Shown here piece after piece: positions 59,814-64,000 of a stretch of 64,000 nucleotides of DNA. Origin of the DNA: Bowmanella denitrificans (lineage in GTDB: Bacteria; Pseudomonadota; Gammaproteobacteria; Enterobacterales; Alteromonadaceae); contig NZ_BAAAEI010000014.1 of NCBI RefSeq assembly GCF_039522935.1, positions 62,001 through 126,000 on the forward strand, written 5' to 3'. The notes beneath the pieces were generated by a model that was given only the letters and a program-made list of their open reading frames with translations, was not told the origin of the DNA and ran no database searches. The translations under genes were made by a program, and so were the position numbers. Each line of letters opens with the position of its first letter. Position 1 is the first letter of the stretch.

Positions 59814-61964
59814 TTAGAAGCTATGATGCAGACTCAGGTTGACACTGCGAGGGGCGCCATAACGATACTGACTGAAAAAGCCAATCTGACTGTAGTAGGT
59901 TTCATCCAGCAGGTTATCCACGTTCAACTGTAAGTAGGTGCTGTCCAGCAACTGATACTTGGCCATCAGATTAACCAGGGTGTAGGCACCCTGACGTAAC
60001 TCAACCGGACCGTTGATGGAGTAGGTTTTGTCCTGCCAGTTGGCACCACCACCCACGGTCAGTTGTGGCAAACTGTCAACAAACTGATAAGTGGTAAAGA
60101 GCTTAAGCTGTTTACGCGGGTGGTCGGTGTTAACGTCTGCACCCGCGGCATCCTCTGCATCAAACTGAGAATAACCGGCATGGATATTCCAGCCTGCTAG
60201 CGGACGACCCACCATTTCCAGCTCAAAGCCTTTACTGGTGACGCCCTGCGCAGCAACATAAGCCTGCTTGGTTGGATCGCCATGAATAAACTGGCCAGGG
60301 TCGACCTGACCCAGATCGTCCTGCTCAATCCGAAACAGTGCCACGGTGGTATTTAGCGCATCAGCAAGAAAGCTGCTTTTTAGTCCTATTTCGTAGCTTT
60401 TCCCTTCTACTTCCTTTAAAAATTCGCCATTTTTATCCTGCAGATTCTGTGGCTGGAAGATCTCTGTGTAGCTGGTATACAGGCGATGCTGATCGGTTAT
60501 ATCGTACAGCGCGCCGGCATAAGGGATCAGCACATCATCGTTACCAAAGTCGGTGGCTGTGCCGTAACTGACACCGGTGCGTTGCCAACTGGCCAGCCGT
60601 GCACCGGCAATCAGTTTGAAATTGTCACTGACCGACAAACGGGTTGCGCCGTACAAGCCTTTTTGTTCAGTGTCCATGGCCTGAGCCACGCTGGGTGTTG
60701 TTCCCCATTGTGGCTCGGCAAAGCTGCCATCCCACTCATAGAAGTTATCAATAGGGGCAATAGCACCTGGTAGCACATCAAAGGAGTATGTGTCGGCGTC
60801 CTGTTCGCTGTACAAGTAACCTAATACAAAGTCATGGGTTTGCCCCAGCAGGCCATACTGGCCTTTGAGCTGAATATCAAAGCTGTCCTGTATGCTTTCG
60901 CCACTGCTTTTGTAGGACCAGGTGGTTAAGCCCGCACCGCTGTCTTTTTCCAGCACCCCGGAAATGTATACCAGCTTAGTGTCCTGCTCGTACTTCAACC
61001 TGTTGTAATTTGCCACCAGTTCCCAGCCATTGGATAACAAATGATGGACGTTTGCGAACAGGTTAGTATTGGTGGTTTCCCATTTGGTCCAGTCCGCCGA
61101 GGTGGAAACAGACCTGTGCCAGTCTGTTGCTGTGCCGTCACTGAAGAAGCTTGGCAGGGCGCCCCAGGTGGGGGAGGTCGGATCGTTGTTTTGATAGCTG
61201 GCGCCCAGGCGCACTAATGTGTTGCTAGTCAGATCACCTTCTATTACGCCATACAGCACGCTGCTTTGGGTCTCAAATCTGTCTTCATGGCCGTCACCTT
61301 CTTCATATTTGGCCACCAGCCTGCCGCGCAACGTACCGCTCTGGTTAAGGCCTGAAGCCAGATCCGTGCTCAGTTCGCGGTTGTTTCTGCTGCCTATCGC
61401 AGCATTCACATAGCCGCTGAAATCCACCGCATTAGCATGCTTACGCACCAGATTGATAGACGCGGATGGGTCGCCCGCGCCGGTTAACAAGCCTGTGGCA
61501 CCGCGCACAAATTCCACCCGCTCATAGATTGCTACATCGGCAATGGTTTCACCCGAATCACCGGCTAAGCTCCAGGACAAGGGCACGCCGTCAATCTGAT
61601 AGTTGCTGATATCAAAGCCTCTGGCTTGCAGTGTGTTGCGCACATTGTCGATTTCTTTACTGGCTACGCCAACGGCGTTGATGACCGTATCGGTAATGGT
61701 ATCCAGGGCCTGATCCTGGATACGCTGCAAGGTTATCACGCTGACCGACTGTGGTGTTTCGCGCAGTGTTAAGCCAAGGCCGGTAGCGGTATCTATCACT
61801 TCGGCCACGGTGTAAGAGCCGACAACCTGGACTTTTTCAATGTCTTCCCTGGGGCTTGCTTTTTCCTCAACTTCCTGAGCTGTTGCCTTGGGGGCCGTGA
61901 CAAACAGGGCAAACGCCACAGCAGCGGTCACTGGCAAAGTGCGGAAAGTGGGATGAGTGGACAT
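59814..61964 (-). CDS. TonB-dependent siderophore receptor (FhuA/FpvA-like)
   Basis: 716 residues. Signal peptide about 1-30. Residues 35-165 form the plug (LTLRETPQSVSVITLQRIQD, LQARGFDISNYQIDGVPLSW, ERVEFVRGATGLLTGAGDPSASINLVRK), typical of ferric-hydroxamate/catecholate siderophore receptors. The barrel ends SVNLSLHHSF with a terminal Phe. A palindromic Fur box lies 37-60 bp upstream of the start, supporting iron repression. Confidence 0.94.
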   Translation of the reverse strand: MSTHPTFRTLPVTAAVAFALFVTAPKATAQEVEEKASPREDIEKVQVVGSYTVAEVIDTATGLGLTLRETPQSVSVITLQRIQDQALDTITDTVINAVGVASKEIDNVRNTLQARGFDISNYQIDGVPLSWSLAGDSGETIADVAIYERVEFVRGATGLLTGAGDPSASINLVRKHANAVDFSGYVNAAIGSRNNRELSTDLASGLNQSGTLRGRLVAKYEEGDGHEDRFETQSSVLYGVIEGDLTSNTLVRLGASYQNNDPTSPTWGALPSFFSDGTATDWHRSVSTSADWTKWETTNTNLFANVHHLLSNGWELVANYNRLKYEQDTKLVYISGVLEKDSGAGLTTWSYKSSGESIQDSFDIQLKGQYGLLGQTHDFVLGYLYSEQDADTYSFDVLPGAIAPIDNFYEWDGSFAEPQWGTTPSVAQAMDTEQKGLYGATRLSVSDNFKLIAGARLASWQRTGVSYGTATDFGNDDVLIPYAGALYDITDQHRLYTSYTEIFQPQNLQDKNGEFLKEVEGKSYEIGLKSSFLADALNTTVALFRIEQDDLGQVDPGQFIHGDPTKQAYVAAQGVTSKGFELEMVGRPLAGWNIHAGYSQFDAEDAAGADVNTDHPRKQLKLFTTYQFVDSLPQLTVGGGANWQDKTYSINGPVELRQGAYTLVNLMAKYQLLDSTYLQLNVDNLLDETYYSQIGFFSQYRYGAPRSVNLSLHHSF

Positions 61965-62000
61965 GTCAGACTACCTCGAAAATATTTGGATTAAATAAAA

Positions 62001-62023
62001 CAAATGATAAGGGTTATCATTTG
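62001..62023 (-). promoter_or_regulatory. Fur box upstream of siderophore receptor
   Basis: CAAATGATAA-GGG-TTATCATTTG is a perfect 10-bp palindrome with 3-base spacer. The core TGATAAG-G-GTTATCA fits the 7-1-7 Fur pattern at 12 of 14 positions. It lies about 40 bp before the receptor ATG. Confidence 0.85.
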
Positions 62024-62185
62024 CTTGAATGTTAGCTCAGATTTACCATGTGGGTAAAGCGCTTACACGGGCTGGGTATAAAAAAAGCAAAGTTTTCCTC
62101 ACATCAATGGATACCAATGATATGATCTCGCGCCGAAAAAGGATGGGTTGGAAGGGGATTCCGGCCCCGGAATGCTAGGTGGTTT

Positions 62186-62902
62186 ATGCGTTTTCTTTCG
62201 GTACTGTTTGTTATTTTTTCTTGCCTGAACATGCATGTAGAGGCGAAAGAGGTGATTCGTTCATCGGTTTCCCCTGAGTTTATGCAGGGGCTGCATGCCA
62301 AGTATCTGCAATATATTGCCAGTCAGATGGATATGCAGCTGGATCTGAGCCCCATGCCCTTTGCCAGGCGTTTACTGGCGCTGAAAAATGGCGATATTGA
62401 CATTATGGTGGGGGTGACCCGCGATAGTGAAAAGCAGGATGAATTTATCTACCTTAGCCCCAGTTACGAGCAACTGCGTCACACCTTTTTTGTTCGCAAG
62501 AAAGATCAGCAACGTTTATCCAGTCTGGATGACCTGGGTAATATGAAAGTGGGGGTGACAATTTATGCCAAGTATTTTGACAACTTTGAGCGTAAACAAG
62601 ATTTTGCCCTGGTGGGGGTATCCACCCTTAAACAAAAAATCCAGTTATTGATGAAAGGCCGCATTGATACCTTTATCCACTATCAGGAGAGCACCCTGCC
62701 ACTGCTTGATAAAATGGGCCTGAAGGACGAGGTGGTTAAGGCCAGATACCAACCTACCCATTACAATGACTATTATGTCACCATCAGCGCCAATTCCAGG
62801 CTGCTTTATCTTAAGGACAAGTTTGCCGAGGTTATCGCCCATGGTGTTGAGACGGGGGCCTTTACCCGTATTCGTGAAGCCCATTATCAAATAGAAGAAT
62901 AA
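62186..62902 (+). CDS. Periplasmic solute-binding protein (SBP family 3)
   Basis: 238 residues. Signal peptide 1-20 (MRFLSVLFVIFSCLNMHVEA). The amino-acid-binding-type fold is indicated by VIRSSVSPEFMQGLHAKY, LKNGDIDIMVGVTRDSEKQD and LGNMKVGVTIYAKYFDNF. There are no permease or ATPase genes nearby, so it may be a solitary binding protein or a sensor component. A downstream hairpin (62911-62935) separates it from the GH20 gene. Confidence 0.85.
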   Translation: MRFLSVLFVIFSCLNMHVEAKEVIRSSVSPEFMQGLHAKYLQYIASQMDMQLDLSPMPFARRLLALKNGDIDIMVGVTRDSEKQDEFIYLSPSYEQLRHTFFVRKKDQQRLSSLDDLGNMKVGVTIYAKYFDNFERKQDFALVGVSTLKQKIQLLMKGRIDTFIHYQESTLPLLDKMGLKDEVVKARYQPTHYNDYYVTISANSRLLYLKDKFAEVIAHGVETGAFTRIREAHYQIEE

Positions 62903-62910
62903 CGCCAGCC

Positions 62911-62935
62911 GCCCATTCGGCTATGCCGAATGGGC
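62911..62935. terminator. Hairpin between convergent SBP and GH20 genes
   Basis: GCCCATTCGGC-TAT-GCCGAATGGGC, a perfect 11-bp stem, 8 bases after the SBP stop and 9 bases after the GH20 stop on the opposite strand. Likely bidirectional; no U tract. Confidence 0.75.
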
Positions 62936-62944
62936 TCTACTGAC

Positions 62945-64000
62945 TCAGGACGCTAAGCAGCGATCCAGCAATAAGTTGGCGCTGTGTGCACTACCTATCA
63001 CCATTTCCTGTTTAACTTCAGCCAGTTGCCATAAGATTTGGCGTAACGTATCGGCTTTTTCCTTAGGTATTGGGCCTGCCTGACACAGTTTGGTGATATC
63101 CAAGCCCAATGTCAGACTGTGTTCGATATCCTCTATCAGTGCCGCAAGCGGCTTAAGTGCTTTATGCTCAGCAATCAGCGCTCTAACGGCCGGCAATTGC
63201 TTTTGCCAGGCAAGGAATTTTTGCCCAACCTGTTGCAATGAGTTGCGCTGACCTGGCGATTGTTTAGCAATCAGTTGATTCAGCTCAACCAGTGCCAGGC
63301 TTTCGGCCGGTAAATAGTCGACAAAGCGATCCAACCGCTCGCCATGGTGATAGGCATCGGCCTGAAATTTCAGATGATGACGGGTGTAATACTGTGCCTG
63401 CTCCAGAAGATCCGCCAGGGTATACAGGGGCTGGATATCACCCGGTTGGTCCAGCAGCGCCTGAAAACCGTCCCGCTGTTGCGACTGATGAGCCAGGCCC
63501 ACCACAGTGGCAAAATCATCCATCACCTTTAGCCGCTGGTACATGGCTTGTTCGTCGGTCAGCGTCTTGACCGACCACAGGCGCTCGGCAATAGCGTACA
63601 GTCTCGGCCACACCCGTAAGTCCAGGTTGTCGCCGGTGATCATTTCGGACCAGATGGTGGCTTCCCCGCCCAGGATATTCTCTGCAAAGGCCGGGTCAAA
63701 GTGGCTGGGTGCCGTGACAACCGGGGTATTGGCCTTGCCCTGGCCGGCCGCCAGCTGTGTTCCGGTGATCTTATAGGGACTGTTGCCAATCAGTATACGT
63801 CCCTGGATCTGGGTACTGTCGCTGAGATCCACTTCAAACTGCATAGGACCCATCCAGGTATCCAGCCAGAAACGGGTCAGTTTGCCTTGTTTCGTGACGT
63901 CCTTGAGCATACGGGTTTGCTGCTTGTTCAGACGCACATAGCCTTGTTGATGGCCATCGGGCTGTTCAATCAGCACTAAATCGCCGCTGACAGCGGCGCC
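62945..64000 (-). CDS. Glycoside hydrolase family 20 hexosaminidase, C-terminal part
   Basis: The frame is open to the window edge, so the start lies beyond 64000; the GTG at 63976 is internal. About 350 residues are visible. The GH20 C-terminal catalytic-barrel signature is present (NILGGEATIWSEMI...DLRVWPRLYAIAERLWS, with the WSE tryptophan/Glu pocket region). A helical tail follows. The enzyme removes terminal beta-GlcNAc/GalNAc, usually in chitin degradation. The catalytic Asp-Glu pair should lie upstream of the window. Confidence 0.9.
   Translation of the reverse strand, partial: GAAVSGDLVLIEQPDGHQQGYVRLNKQQTRMLKDVTKQGKLTRFWLDTWMGPMQFEVDLSDSTQIQGRILIGNSPYKITGTQLAAGQGKANTPVVTAPSHFDPAFAENILGGEATIWSEMITGDNLDLRVWPRLYAIAERLWSVKTLTDEQAMYQRLKVMDDFATVVGLAHQSQQRDGFQALLDQPGDIQPLYTLADLLEQAQYYTRHHLKFQADAYHHGERLDRFVDYLPAESLALVELNQLIAKQSPGQRNSLQQVGQKFLAWQKQLPAVRALIAEHKALKPLAALIEDIEHSLTLGLDITKLCQAGPIPKEKADTLRQILWQLAEVKQEMVIGSAHSANLLLDRCLAS

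Overview
The window looks like a chromosomal segment of a marine or alkaline-water gammaproteobacterium, probably Alteromonadaceae. This is inferred from gene content and mid-range GC: two TonB-dependent receptors, a propeller histidine kinase, a GH20 hexosaminidase, a Pseudomonas-like nitrate assimilation order, and many LysE/AraC/VOC genes. I cannot name the species. No tRNA, rRNA, CRISPR array, phage or intact transposase was seen.

Layout. 1-5.5 kb: end of a thiolase, an Orn/Lys/Arg decarboxylase, a 2OG-Fe(II) oxygenase, a YciI-like protein and a MATE pump. 5.7-21.4 kb: one functional island for assimilatory nitrate reduction and its molybdenum cofactor. It holds nasT-nasS, a nitrate MFS transporter, a PP2C/Ser-Thr kinase fusion, nirB-nirD-nasA-cobA, a porin remnant, and a Moco riboswitch ahead of moaA-mobA-moaC-moaD-moaE. 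The transporter and nirB control regions share one layout: tandem NtrC-like sites, exactly 101 bp later a GG-N10-GC (sigma-54) promoter, then a leader RNA with an ANTAR-type hexaloop whose 3' arm is also the 5' arm of a terminator. NasT/NasS is the expected regulator of both leaders.

21.4-33.6 kb: a gene-poor accessory zone full of decayed mobile DNA. It contains four remnants of an IS110-type transposase 5' end, four copies of a two-hairpin repeat (alpha) in both orientations, four copies of another repeat (beta), GCAGAG-type palindromes and CTTCGTG 9-mer tracts. Between them lie a Phd/RelE-type toxin-antitoxin pair, a class C beta-lactamase-like serine hydrolase, several small secreted or membrane proteins, an 1102-residue propeller histidine kinase, an FMN reductase, and a decayed paralogue of the VOC gene at 33.6 kb.

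34-41 kb: TonB receptor, PepSY protein and membrane protein behind a Fur-like box; a CPBP protease; an AraC regulator; a second toxin-antitoxin pair. 41-51.5 kb: a WD40-like/amidohydrolase protein, a cold-shock protein, a B1 metallo-beta-lactamase that strongly resembles the VIM family, an acyltransferase, a GFA enzyme, an alpha/beta hydrolase, two VOC proteins, two AraC regulators and a LysE exporter. 51.6-59.1 kb: a heavy-metal module with a CadR/PbrR-like MerR regulator, a MerR-type 19-bp-spacer promoter, a CDF exporter, a His-rich secreted protein and CzcCBA. 59.2-64 kb: DUF1993 protein, siderophore-type TonB receptor with a palindromic Fur box, an SBP3 periplasmic protein and the C-terminal part of a GH20 enzyme cut by the window edge.
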